From Mesorhizobium plurifarium (GTDB lineage: Bacteria; Pseudomonadota; Alphaproteobacteria; Rhizobiales; Rhizobiaceae): DNA of 63,341 nt. The stretch spans positions 5,693 through 69,033 of the forward strand of contig CCNB01000001.1 in assembly GCA_000824785.1 (NCBI GenBank), given 5' to 3'. Every line of letters starts with the position of its first letter. Positions within the stretch are counted from its first letter, which is position 1. The position numbers and the translations under genes were made by a program. The notes beneath the pieces are model-generated. The model had not been told where the DNA came from, made no database searches, and saw nothing but the letters and a program-made list of their open reading frames with translations. Of this stretch, positions 47,436-55,593 are shown one piece after another.

Positions 47436-48112
47436 TGAGCGGATACGGCGTCGTCATTCCGGCTTACAATGCCAGCGCCACGATCGCGGAGACGCTGCGA
47501 TCGGTCGCGGCCCAGACGCTGCGGCCCGAGCTGGTCGTCGTGGTCGACGACGGTTCGACCGACGATCTTGCCGCCGCGATCGCCGGCATCGACTTGCCGC
47601 TCAGGCTTCTGCGCCAGGACAATGCCGGGCCGGGCAGCGCGACCACGCGCGGCATCGCCGCGCTGTCGACGCGCTTCATCGCCACGCTCGACGCCGACGA
47701 CCTTTGGCTGCCTGGAAAGATCGCGGCGCAGCTTGCCCATCTCGACCGGCTTCCCGGCACGGCCGGTGTCTTCACCCATATACGCAGTTTCCGCGACGGC
47801 GAGCCCGATGCGGTGGCCCCGACCGCGATGCCCGGCTGGTCGCGCTCGACGATGCTGATGCGCCGAGCGGCCGTGGAGAGCGTCGGCCCGATGGTCGACC
47901 CGCCGGGCGGCCGGGGCGAGATGATCGATTGGATCGCCCGGGCCCGCGAGGCCGGCTTTGTCCTCGACATGATGCCTGACATCCTGGCGCTGCGGCGCAT
48001 CAGGCCGGGAAGCCTGTCCTATGGGCGCGACGCGACGCGCGACCGCGGCTACCTGGAAGTGGCGCGGCTAGCCATGCTGCGGCGGGCGCAAAGCAAGGCC
48101 AGCTCCAGTTGA
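47435..48112 (+). CDS. Family 2 glycosyltransferase, third
   Basis: A 225-residue GT2 enzyme (YGVVIPAYNASATIAETLRS, LVVVVDDGSTDDLAAAI, IATLDADDLWLPGKIAAQL), more distant from the two tandem copies. The start is ATG 47435, forming TGATG with the previous stop; the GTG at 47432 is out-competed. Its own stop overlaps the next gene's ATG in the same way, so translation of this set is coupled. Confidence 0.87.
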   Translation: MSGYGVVIPAYNASATIAETLRSVAAQTLRPELVVVVDDGSTDDLAAAIAGIDLPLRLLRQDNAGPGSATTRGIAALSTRFIATLDADDLWLPGKIAAQLAHLDRLPGTAGVFTHIRSFRDGEPDAVAPTAMPGWSRSTMLMRRAAVESVGPMVDPPGGRGEMIDWIARAREAGFVLDMMPDILALRRIRPGSLSYGRDATRDRGYLEVARLAMLRRAQSKASSS

Positions 48113-49584
48113 TGGCAAATATCCGTCGCATCGGCAGGCGTTTTCCCGACTATGGCTGGTCCTGGCCGACCGGGTCGCTCGACCAATTGCTCAAGGCAGC
48201 GCTTCTGCCCGACGAAGAAGCGGCGCGCCTTTGCGCTGAAAGCTGGCTGGACGAGAACGACATCGACCACGTCTCTTTCCGGGAACACCGGCTGCTTGCC
48301 GCGATTTCCGACAGGTTCGGACGCAAGCTTGCCGACCACGCCGCCTATCCGCGCCTGGTCGGCCTGCAGAAGATGCTGTGGACCAAGTCGCGCATGGCCA
48401 TGCGCGAGGCCGAGCCGGCCTTGACGGCGATGGTCGATGCCGGCTGCACGGTGATGCTGATCAAGGGCGCCAGCCGCATCGCGCTCGATGCCGCCGCGCA
48501 GCGCGGGCGCGTGGCGCACGACATCGACATCCTGGTGCGGCCGGGCGATATGCAGCCGGCTTTCGATGTGCTGCGCGACCGCGGCTGGCAGATCGCCACC
48601 GGCGTTTCCCCGCAATATCTGCGCGCAAGGCTGGCGTCGCTGCGCTCGATGAACTTCTTCAAGGGCAATTACGGCGACATCGACCTGCATCAGCTCGCCT
48701 ACGACGGCTCGCAGCAGAATGCCGAGGACGACCTGGCGATCTGGCGCCGCGCGATCGCCGCCAAATTCAGCGACGTCGGCGTGGTCGTCCCCTCGCCGGC
48801 CGACCGCATCGCTTTGGCCATCGCGCATGGCGGCCTCGACGCGCATACGCATAGCGACTGGCTGGTCGACTGCACCGTCGCCATCGAAGGCGGCGATGTG
48901 GACTGGACCATATTCCTCGATATCGTCGCTCAACGCGGCCTCGCCGTCGCCGCGGCGGTGGCGCTTTCCTACCTTGCGCTGGAGATCGGCATCGCGGTGC
49001 CGGAAGCCGTCCTGGCCAAGGTGGTGGACATGGCCGACCGGCGCGGCGCGGCGCGCCTGTCATCGGTCCTGCAGGCCAAGCCGCGCACCGATTTCGGCGC
49101 GCTGACCTGGTTATCGCGGGGATTTGCGAAGCAGTTGCGCCTGCAGCGCAAGAAAGGCCGGCTGAAGCAGACCGAGCCGGACATCGTGTGGCGCGGCAAA
49201 TCCATGGCCGCGAAGGCAACCGGAGAACCGGCATCTTTCGTGCTCTCGCAAACCCTGGATGAACCACAGGGCGATGTCAGCGAGATGATGCTCGACCTCG
49301 TCGTGCGCATCGTCGTTCCGCCGGTGAGGCGACGCATCGAGATGGAGATCAATGCGGGCGACCGGCATGTGGCCCGGCTGCGCTCGATGGCGATCAGCCG
49401 CTCGGGCGGCGAGCGGATGCTGCGCTTTCGCGGCAAGCTGAAGCTCGACCGGACGGGACAAGTCCTGGTGCTGGAGGCGCGGCCGTCGCGGCAGTTTCGC
49501 GTCTGGGACAACGAACAGGCCGTCGCCACCTATGGCGCGCTGCCTTTCCAGCTTGTTTCGGCAAAATTTTCTCCGACCGGCTGA
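48112..49584 (+). CDS. Nucleotidyltransferase-family protein (NTP_transf_5 type)
   Basis: A 490-residue protein. The nucleotidyltransferase core is at about 105-260: VMLIKGASRIALDAAAQRGR followed by the metal-binding DIDILVRPGD, the region GDIDLHQLA and the helical AIAHGGLDAHTHSDWLVDC. This matches the uncharacterised NTP_transf_5 family, often found beside PqqD-like and HprK-like genes. A C-terminal beta-rich region (about 370-490) is unassigned. ATG 48112 overlaps the previous stop. The last gene of the cassette. Substrate unknown; attachment of a nucleotide to a sugar or peptide is possible. Confidence 0.8.
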   Translation: MANIRRIGRRFPDYGWSWPTGSLDQLLKAALLPDEEAARLCAESWLDENDIDHVSFREHRLLAAISDRFGRKLADHAAYPRLVGLQKMLWTKSRMAMREAEPALTAMVDAGCTVMLIKGASRIALDAAAQRGRVAHDIDILVRPGDMQPAFDVLRDRGWQIATGVSPQYLRARLASLRSMNFFKGNYGDIDLHQLAYDGSQQNAEDDLAIWRRAIAAKFSDVGVVVPSPADRIALAIAHGGLDAHTHSDWLVDCTVAIEGGDVDWTIFLDIVAQRGLAVAAAVALSYLALEIGIAVPEAVLAKVVDMADRRGAARLSSVLQAKPRTDFGALTWLSRGFAKQLRLQRKKGRLKQTEPDIVWRGKSMAAKATGEPASFVLSQTLDEPQGDVSEMMLDLVVRIVVPPVRRRIEMEINAGDRHVARLRSMAISRSGGERMLRFRGKLKLDRTGQVLVLEARPSRQFRVWDNEQAVATYGALPFQLVSAKFSPTG

Positions 49585-49649
49585 GCCCTGGCGGAACGCC
49601 GGCGTTGATTACCGTGTCGACGGCTCAGCGAAGGAAGCCTGGCAGCTGC

Positions 49650-50054
49650 TCAGGAGTCCGGAGTGATCAGCTTCAAGGAGGGGAAATAGGTCCGATATCG
49701 GCCGACATCGCGGGTCAGAAGTAGGAGCCGGCCGACCGCAGCATGAGCACCAATGAAGAAGTCCGGCAGAACGCCAGTCTTTTGTCCTCCTGATCGGCGG
49801 TACTGCGTAAATACCTTTCCAGCAAGGAAAAGAGCTGCCCTCGGCATGGGCGCCATTTCAAGACCGGCCGCTTCGAGAAACGCGTCAAGATCCTCGATGC
49901 GAGAGTAGCGAACGGCAAGCTCGGCATAGACCACGTCGTTGATCAACAATGGTCCATTGAGGCTCGCAGCCTCAAGCTGCGCAACCGACCAATCCGCCCA
50001 GTTTGGATCGTCCGTAACGAGGTCGAGCAGAACGTTGGTATCGATGAGCGTCAC
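49650..50054 (-). CDS. vapC: VapC-family PIN-domain toxin
   Basis: A 134-residue PIN-domain ribonuclease with the expected acidic residues: Asp5 (TLIDTNVLLDLV), Glu45 (DVVYAELAVRY), Asp98 (VLPDFFIGAHA) and Asp116 (LLTRDVGRYRTYFP). Its ATG overlaps the antitoxin stop by four bases. It appears intact. It separates the glycosyltransferase cassette from the flavin reductase pair. Confidence 0.92.
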   Translation of the reverse strand: MTLIDTNVLLDLVTDDPNWADWSVAQLEAASLNGPLLINDVVYAELAVRYSRIEDLDAFLEAAGLEMAPMPRAALFLAGKVFTQYRRSGGQKTGVLPDFFIGAHAAVGRLLLLTRDVGRYRTYFPSLKLITPDS

Positions 50055-50284
50055 GCTTCGCCACGGGTCAGTGCCATGATCGCGTCGGTCGTGAGCCCCT
50101 CGCCGGCATGGCCACGCAACTTGGCAAAGCGGCTCGCCGGTTGCTTTCTGTCGACACGAGCCAGCACCACGCTCCCATCGGCAGCGCGCCTGAAATCGAC
50201 CCTGCTTCCCGGAACGATCCCCAGCAGGTCGCGGACCGGTTTCGGGATGGTCACTTGCCCTTTTGCTGTAACGGTGGTGGCCAT
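50051..50284 (-). CDS. vapB: AbrB/MazE-type antitoxin (VapB)
   Basis: A 77-residue SpoVT-AbrB swapped-hairpin DNA-binding antitoxin (MATTVTAKGQVTIPKPVRDL, LGIVPGSRVDFRRAADGSVV) with a C-terminal toxin-binding tail (FAKLRGHAGEGLTTDAIMAL). The start at 50284 fits the domain; the frame's extension to 50365 does not. Antitoxin-first order with ATGA overlap to vapC. Confidence 0.92.
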   Translation of the reverse strand: MATTVTAKGQVTIPKPVRDLLGIVPGSRVDFRRAADGSVVLARVDRKQPASRFAKLRGHAGEGLTTDAIMALTRGEA

Positions 50285-50361
50285 CTTCGCCCGCTTGGTA
50301 ATACCAGACGCACGTAAGGTATTACCTTCTGGATCGAATTTCAACAGTTCGCAATCGCAAT

Positions 50362-51108
50362 TCAAACCCCGTAACGCTCGGTGCGGATCAGCCCCGCCGG
50401 AACGCCGGCCCCGATCAGGGCATCGGCGGCGGCCGAGACGAACGCGTTCGAGCCGCAGACATAGGCGAGCCTTGGCGCCTTCGGCAGGCGCTCGACGGCC
50501 TGCGCCATCATACGGACGTCGATGCGCCGGGAATAGTCGGAGGGCCGCCTCGCCGGCTCGCGGGTCAGCGTCAGCACCAGATCGAACCCGTCGCGACGAT
50601 CGTCGAGGCCTATCAGCTCGTCGCGAAAAATCACCTCGTCCCAGACCCGCGCCGAGAACACCAGCGCAACGGGCACCGCTTTGTTGCGCAGCGTGCGATG
50701 GCGCACCATCGCCATCAGCGGCACGACGCCCGAGCCGCCGCCGACCAAGAGGATCGGCCCGCCGTCGCTCTCCTCCCAGATGAAATGGCCGCCGAGCGGC
50801 CCGCGCAGCTCGATCTCGTCGCCGACGGCGGCCACGTCGTGGAAGAAGGGCGAGACTTCGCCGTCGTCGAGCCGCTCGATCGCCAGCTCGACGCCGCCGC
50901 CTGTTTCCGGCGCCGAAGCGATGGAATAGGAACGGCGCGCCTGATAGCCGTCCGGCGCAGTCAGCCTGATGTCGACATGCTGTCCGGCCAGATGGGCGAA
51001 GGGCCGCGACGGCCGGAACCAGAAGCTGGTGACGCGCGGCGTGCGCTTTTCGATGCGGGTGATCGTGGCTGCCTGCCAGGGCGATTGCGGCGACGGCTCG
51101 GCGGTCAT
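50362..51108 (-). CDS. Flavin reductase, ferredoxin-NADP+-reductase type
   Basis: A 248-residue FAD-containing reductase: FAD-binding RRSYSIASAPETGGG, NAD(P)H-binding ILLVGGGSGVVPLMAMVRHR and LAYVCGSNAFVSAAADALI. No 2Fe-2S domain is attached. It follows the molybdopterin oxidoreductase gene by 24 bases on the same strand and is probably its electron partner. Confidence 0.88.
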   Translation of the reverse strand: MTAEPSPQSPWQAATITRIEKRTPRVTSFWFRPSRPFAHLAGQHVDIRLTAPDGYQARRSYSIASAPETGGGVELAIERLDDGEVSPFFHDVAAVGDEIELRGPLGGHFIWEESDGGPILLVGGGSGVVPLMAMVRHRTLRNKAVPVALVFSARVWDEVIFRDELIGLDDRRDGFDLVLTLTREPARRPSDYSRRIDVRMMAQAVERLPKAPRLAYVCGSNAFVSAAADALIGAGVPAGLIRTERYGV

Positions 51109-51132
51109 CGATTGCTGCTCACGGATCGCCCC

Positions 51133-51744
51133 TCACGGGTCACTGGAATAGCGCTGTTCGCGCCAAGGGTCGCCATACATGTGATAGCCGCGCAGTTCCC
51201 AGAAGCCTGGTTCGTCGCGCTCGGTGAACTGCAGCCCGTTCACCCATTTGGCCGATTTCCAGAAATAGAGATGCGGCACCAATAGCCGTGCCGGCCCGCC
51301 ATGATCCGGTGTGATCGGCTTGCCCTCGTAAAGCAGCGCCACCATCGCCTTGCCGGTGACGAGGTCTTTGGTCGGGACATTGGTGGAATAGCCGTCGAAG
51401 GACAGCGCCAGCGTGTAGGCCGTGGGCGGCTCGATCCCGGCGTCGGCAAGGATGTCGTCGATCATCACGCCTTGCCATGGCGTGTTGAACTTGGTCCAGG
51501 CCGTGACGCAGTGGATGTCGCGCGTCATCTTGCTCTGCGGCAGGGCGTTGAACTCGGCCCAGTTCCATTTCTTGAGCGGCTTTGGCCCCTGCTTGAGGGT
51601 GAAGGACCAGTCCTCGGTGCGCACCCGCGGCGTCGGCCCCGCCGAGAGAACCGGGAAACCCTGTTCCAGGTATTGGCCGGGCGGGATGCGCGCGTCGGTG
51701 TCGGAAGGAGGACGCCGTCCGGAAAAGAAGCCGCGGGTCACCAT
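51133..51744 (-). CDS. Cytosolic sulfite-oxidase-fold molybdopterin oxidoreductase
   Basis: A 203-residue protein of the sulfite oxidase fold, related to MsrP (YedY). The molybdenum ligand is Cys79 in TRDIHCVTAWTKFNTPWQG. The family regions DDILADAGIEPP, FDGYSTNVPTKDL and YEGKPITPDHGGPARLL are present. Unlike MsrP it has no Tat signal, so it should act in the cytoplasm with the adjacent flavin reductase. The start at 51744 has AGGAG eight bases upstream. Substrate unknown. Confidence 0.88.
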   Translation of the reverse strand: MVTRGFFSGRRPPSDTDARIPPGQYLEQGFPVLSAGPTPRVRTEDWSFTLKQGPKPLKKWNWAEFNALPQSKMTRDIHCVTAWTKFNTPWQGVMIDDILADAGIEPPTAYTLALSFDGYSTNVPTKDLVTGKAMVALLYEGKPITPDHGGPARLLVPHLYFWKSAKWVNGLQFTERDEPGFWELRGYHMYGDPWREQRYSSDP

Positions 51745-51813
51745 CGAGACGCTCCTGTGCAACAGACCGCAGTGTTCTCGAAGACGTCCCGGTGGGCAAC
51801 AAAAATCTCAAGG

Positions 51814-51838
51814 GACCTGCCGGCGATGCCGGCAGGTC
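51814..51838 (-). terminator. Terminator downstream of htrA
   Basis: GACCTGCCGGC (51814-51824), loop GAT, GCCGGCAGGTC (51828-51838) form an 11-base perfect stem. Read on the minus strand it is followed by CCCTTGAGATTTTTG. It separates the htrA-like gene from the molybdopterin oxidoreductase. Confidence 0.7.
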
Positions 51839-51848
51839 TCGGCCCTTT

Positions 51849-53393
51849 TCAGCCGGCGGCGAATGGGACCGCGACGAAGATCTGCGCATCGCCGCGATCG
51901 ACAAGCAACAGCACCGACTTCTTGCCCGACTTGGCTGCCTCGGCGATCGCCTGGTTCGCCTGTCTGGCGTTCTTTACGGGCGTCTGATCGACACCGACGA
52001 TGACATCGCCGGGCTGGATGCCGGCCGCCGAAGCCGCCTTGTCGGGATTGACCCGCTCGACCACCGCGCCGCGCTGGTTCTCGGAAAGGTTGAGCTGGTC
52101 GCGGATATCAGGTGTCAGATCGGTCAGGCCGAGGCCGAGCGTGGGAACGCGCAGCCCCTGTTCGGCCGACGGGCTGCGGCCTTCATTACCGTTCGACGCC
52201 GTCTTCTGATCTTCGGCGTTGCGGCCGACATCGGCGGAGATCTGCATCGCCTTGCCCTTGCGCCAGATATTGACGGTTTCCTTGGCGCCCGGCGACACGT
52301 CGGCGACGGCGCGCGACAGATCCTTGGGATCCTTGATCTCCTGGCCGCCGAAGCCGGTGATGACGTCGCCGGTCTCGATACCGGCCTTGGCCGCCGGCGA
52401 CCCGTCGGTGACCTGGGACACCAGCGCGCCGCCCGGATGATCGAGCCCGATGGCGCTGGCGACATCCGGCGTCACCGGCTGGATCTGCACGCCGAGATAG
52501 CCGTATTCGATGTCGCCGCCCTTCATCAGCTTGGCCACAACCTTCTGTGCCTGATCCGACGGGATGGCAAAGCCGACGCCGACGCTGCCGCCATTGGGCG
52601 AATAGATGGCGGTGTTGATGCCGATGACATTGCCGTTGACATCGACCAGCGGCCCGCCGGAATTGCCGTGGTTGATCGGCGCGTCGATCTGAATGAAATC
52701 GTCGAACGGCCCGCTATGCAGGTCGCGGCCGCGTGCTGACACGATGCCGGCGGTGACGGTGGTGCCGATGCCGAACGGGTTGCCGATCGCCAGCACCTGG
52801 TCGCCGGTCATCAGCTTGCTGGAATCGCCCCATTTGACGGTCGGCAGCGGCTTGTCTGCCTTGATCTTGAGCACCGCCAGATCGTTCTTGGCGTCGTGGC
52901 CGACAAGCTTGGCGGGAAGCTCGGTACCGTCGTCGAGCGTTACCTTGATCGAGCTCGCGCCGTCGATGACGTGGTTGTTGGTGACGATGGTGCCGTCTGA
53001 ATTGACGATGAAGCCCGAGCCGAGCGCCTCGGAGCGTGGGCCTTGCTGCTGCGGCGGCGTGCGCGGCATCGGCATGCCCTGGTCACCGAAGAACTGCTGG
53101 AAGAACTGGTCGAATGGCACATTGCCGCCGAGGGGCGAACCATCATCACCCGCCTGTGGCTGCGCCTTCATGATCGAGGTGATCGTGACGACCGCCGGCT
53201 TGGTGACGGCGATGACCGGAGCGAAAGAGCCGTTCGGGGCCGTGATGCCGGCAACGGGCGTCTGCGTCGTCGCGGCCACGGTGCTGAGGCCGGCATTGTT
53301 CTGGGCAAAGGAAACGACGACGGGAGAAATGATCAGCGCGGCGCCCAGCAGGGCGGCGACGCGATGTCTGCGAAGAATGCTTGATGGTGACAT
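51849..53393 (-). CDS. degP: Periplasmic serine protease, DegP/HtrA (Do) family
   Basis: A 514-residue periplasmic protease-chaperone. The signal anchor is residues 9-30 (RHRVAALLGAALIISPVVVS, then FAQ). The S1 catalytic triad is His141 (IVTNNHVIDGA), Asp171 (AKNDLAVLKI) and Ser245 (INHGNSGGPLV). Two PDZ domains follow (about 275-370 and 410-510; IEYGYLGVQIQPVTPDVASA, VVERVNPDKAASAAGIQPGD). The start is 53393; the frame's extension to 53519 has no homology. It likely degrades misfolded envelope proteins. Monocistronic. Confidence 0.93.
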   Translation of the reverse strand: MSPSSILRRHRVAALLGAALIISPVVVSFAQNNAGLSTVAATTQTPVAGITAPNGSFAPVIAVTKPAVVTITSIMKAQPQAGDDGSPLGGNVPFDQFFQQFFGDQGMPMPRTPPQQQGPRSEALGSGFIVNSDGTIVTNNHVIDGASSIKVTLDDGTELPAKLVGHDAKNDLAVLKIKADKPLPTVKWGDSSKLMTGDQVLAIGNPFGIGTTVTAGIVSARGRDLHSGPFDDFIQIDAPINHGNSGGPLVDVNGNVIGINTAIYSPNGGSVGVGFAIPSDQAQKVVAKLMKGGDIEYGYLGVQIQPVTPDVASAIGLDHPGGALVSQVTDGSPAAKAGIETGDVITGFGGQEIKDPKDLSRAVADVSPGAKETVNIWRKGKAMQISADVGRNAEDQKTASNGNEGRSPSAEQGLRVPTLGLGLTDLTPDIRDQLNLSENQRGAVVERVNPDKAASAAGIQPGDVIVGVDQTPVKNARQANQAIAEAAKSGKKSVLLLVDRGDAQIFVAVPFAAG

Positions 53394-53579
53394 GGTCGTT
53401 CTGTCCGGGCGAGCGGTTGATCCGGCGTCGCGGACGCTCCCACGGGTCGTCCGTCGACGTGCCGATGGCCGGATCTGCCTGCCTCGCCTTGCATGGCAGC
53501 CGGCCGTTTCGACAGACAAACATCTAGGACGCCGAATGGCCCGAATTAGGGTTTTGCGGCGACCTTACAAAGATTTAAT

Positions 53580-54341
53580 TCAGGAGGCGCTTACGAACCG
53601 CTCTCGCCTGCGCAGATAAGAGGAGGCAATTTCGCCCATCCTGGCGTGGTCGAAACTTGGGCCGTGGCCGCCATGGCCGATGCGGATCGGCAGGTCGAGC
53701 AGGCGCTGCATGGTGCGGCAATAGGCCGTGCGGTCCGAGTCCGGCAGGTCGTCGATCAGCATGCCGTCATAGATGGCGTCGCCGGCAAAGAAGAGGCCAT
53801 CGGCCTCGTCGAAAAGCCCGATCGAGTCCGGCGAGTGCCCCGGCAAATGCAGCACACGGAATTTCCGGTCGCCGAGATCGACGACGTCGCCCTCGTCGAG
53901 CGCGCGGGTCAGCGGCGCGGATGGAATCCGATAATCGGTCGCCTTCCAGTCCGGAGCCGGCAGTTTCGAGACGGCGCCGTCGAGATTGTGGAACATGTAG
54001 GCGTAGGTGACGGCGTCATCCATGCCGTCGAACTGCGCCGCGCTCACCTTCGGCCCCATGCGCAGCGGGAACTCATGCAACGAGCCGACATGGTCGAGAT
54101 GGATATGGGTGGCGACGACGATGAGCGGCTTGCCGGGCGGCGTGTCGATCTCAGGCGCCAGCGGACGGATGCCCATGCCGGTGTCGACCAGCAGATCCGC
54201 GTCACGGCCCTTGAGATGCCAGATGTTGGCGCGCACGAAATCATGCACGAAGGGTTCGGTCAGCATCGTGGTGGCGGCATCGACTTTCGCCTTGCCGAAC
54301 CAGTCACCAATCTCAAGCTCGGGCCTCGGGCCGCCGGCCAT
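53580..54341 (-). CDS. Metallo-beta-lactamase-fold hydrolase
   Basis: A 253-residue zinc hydrolase. Metal-binding residues are in THIHLDHVGSLHEF, the LPGHSPDSIGLF His, the FAGDAIYDG Asp and a C-terminal GHGGHGPSFDH. Its ATG overlaps the stop of the phosphofructokinase gene by one base (TGATG), so it is co-translated with it. Substrate cannot be told; MBL proteins act on thioesters, lactones and phosphodiesters among others. Confidence 0.85.
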   Translation of the reverse strand: MAGGPRPELEIGDWFGKAKVDAATTMLTEPFVHDFVRANIWHLKGRDADLLVDTGMGIRPLAPEIDTPPGKPLIVVATHIHLDHVGSLHEFPLRMGPKVSAAQFDGMDDAVTYAYMFHNLDGAVSKLPAPDWKATDYRIPSAPLTRALDEGDVVDLGDRKFRVLHLPGHSPDSIGLFDEADGLFFAGDAIYDGMLIDDLPDSDRTAYCRTMQRLLDLPIRIGHGGHGPSFDHARMGEIASSYLRRRERFVSAS

Positions 54342-55507
54342 CAGACGAAGGGCTTCCCGACCTTGTATTTTTCCGGCACCAGCCGCTTCAGATAGGCCAT
54401 GCCGGCTTCCGAAAGCTGGTTGACATCCGGCCGCATGAAATCGTCGGGCATATGGCGCGTCTTGCCGGCCACCGCCTTCAGCGGCACTTTCTTCAACACC
54501 GTCTTCGACCCGTCATATTGCAGCGCGACCGAGCCGCCGCCTTCGCCGGCGACGGCAACCGCGAAGGCGCCTGCGTCGAAGGCCTCCTGAGCATCGACGG
54601 CGCTGATGGCGCCGACATAGCCGCGCGGCATGTAGCCCAGCGCGTCGACCCGCGCCCGCTTGCCCGGCAGGCCTTCGGCCAGGGCCTGCTCGAGCGCCGC
54701 CGGCAGGTCGCTGCCCGACAGTTTGACGTTGCCGTGCTGGTCGCGCTCGAGCTTGTCCGGCGGCACCAGGCTTTCGACCAGCGCCTTGCCGTCGGCGGTG
54801 CTGACGCCTTCCGATACGGCGACGATGCAGCGCTTGTGGCGATCGAGCTTCTCGCGCACTTCATCGATGAAGCGCTTGGCCGAGAAGGCGCGCTCCGGCA
54901 CATAGACCAGATGCGGGCCGCTGTCGGGATCGAGCTGCCATGCGGCCGCGGCGGCGGTCAGGAAGCCGGCATGCCGGCCCATGACGATGCCGACATAGAT
55001 GCCGGGAAGGGCGCGGAAATCGAGATCGACCGAGAGGAAGGCGCCGGCGACGAATTCTGCGGCCGAGATGAAGCCCGGCGTGTGGTCATTCTCCTCGAGA
55101 TCGTTGTCGATGGTCTTTGGCGCATGCACGAAGGCGATCGAGCCGCCGGCGGCATCGGTCAGGATCTGCTGGGTGCCCGAGGTGTCGTTGCCGCCGATAT
55201 AGATGAAGGCGTCGGCACCCGCCTTCTTCAGGCCGTTGAGGATGACCTCGCAATAGGCGGCGTCCGGCTTGTCGCGGGTCGAGCCGAGGGCGGCGCTCGG
55301 CGTGCCGGCGATCAGCCGCAGCCGGTCCTCAGGAATGGCGGAGAGGTCGACATAATTGCCGTCGCGGATGCCGCGTACGCCGTGGATCGAGCCCAGCACC
55401 TTGGCGCCTGGATGACGCTTGCGGATTTCCAGCGTGGCGCCGACGACCGTCTGGTTGATGACGGCGGTGGGGCCGCCGCCTTGCGCGATGACGAAGGTTC
55501 CAGCCAT
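54341..55507 (-). CDS. pfp: PPi-type 6-phosphofructokinase
   Basis: A 388-residue PfkA-fold enzyme. Conserved blocks: IAQGGGPTAVINQTVVGAT (phosphoryl donor loop), YIGGNDTSGTQQI (GGND in place of the ATP-type GGDG, which indicates the PPi-dependent group), VHAPKTIDNDL (catalytic Asp in TIDND) and VGIVMGRHAGFLTA (MGR). GGGAGAG precedes ATG 55507. PPi-dependent enzymes make the fructose-6-phosphate step reversible. It is translationally coupled to the MBL gene. Confidence 0.88.
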   Translation of the reverse strand: MAGTFVIAQGGGPTAVINQTVVGATLEIRKRHPGAKVLGSIHGVRGIRDGNYVDLSAIPEDRLRLIAGTPSAALGSTRDKPDAAYCEVILNGLKKAGADAFIYIGGNDTSGTQQILTDAAGGSIAFVHAPKTIDNDLEENDHTPGFISAAEFVAGAFLSVDLDFRALPGIYVGIVMGRHAGFLTAAAAAWQLDPDSGPHLVYVPERAFSAKRFIDEVREKLDRHKRCIVAVSEGVSTADGKALVESLVPPDKLERDQHGNVKLSGSDLPAALEQALAEGLPGKRARVDALGYMPRGYVGAISAVDAQEAFDAGAFAVAVAGEGGGSVALQYDGSKTVLKKVPLKAVAGKTRHMPDDFMRPDVNQLSEAGMAYLKRLVPEKYKVGKPFV

Positions 55508-55593
55508 GCTTTTCTCTCCCGGGACGAGGGTTTTGAAGGCACCTTCGCCTGTCTTGCGGCATCGCGCAACGGAAGAGTGGGCCTCGGACCCGA

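Noticed and set aside
44373..49584. Standard PQQ or lasso-peptide biosynthesis cluster
   Set aside because: There is no pqqA, pqqC, pqqE, lasso cyclase (asparagine-synthetase-like) or leader protease; only the PqqD-like and kinase parts match.
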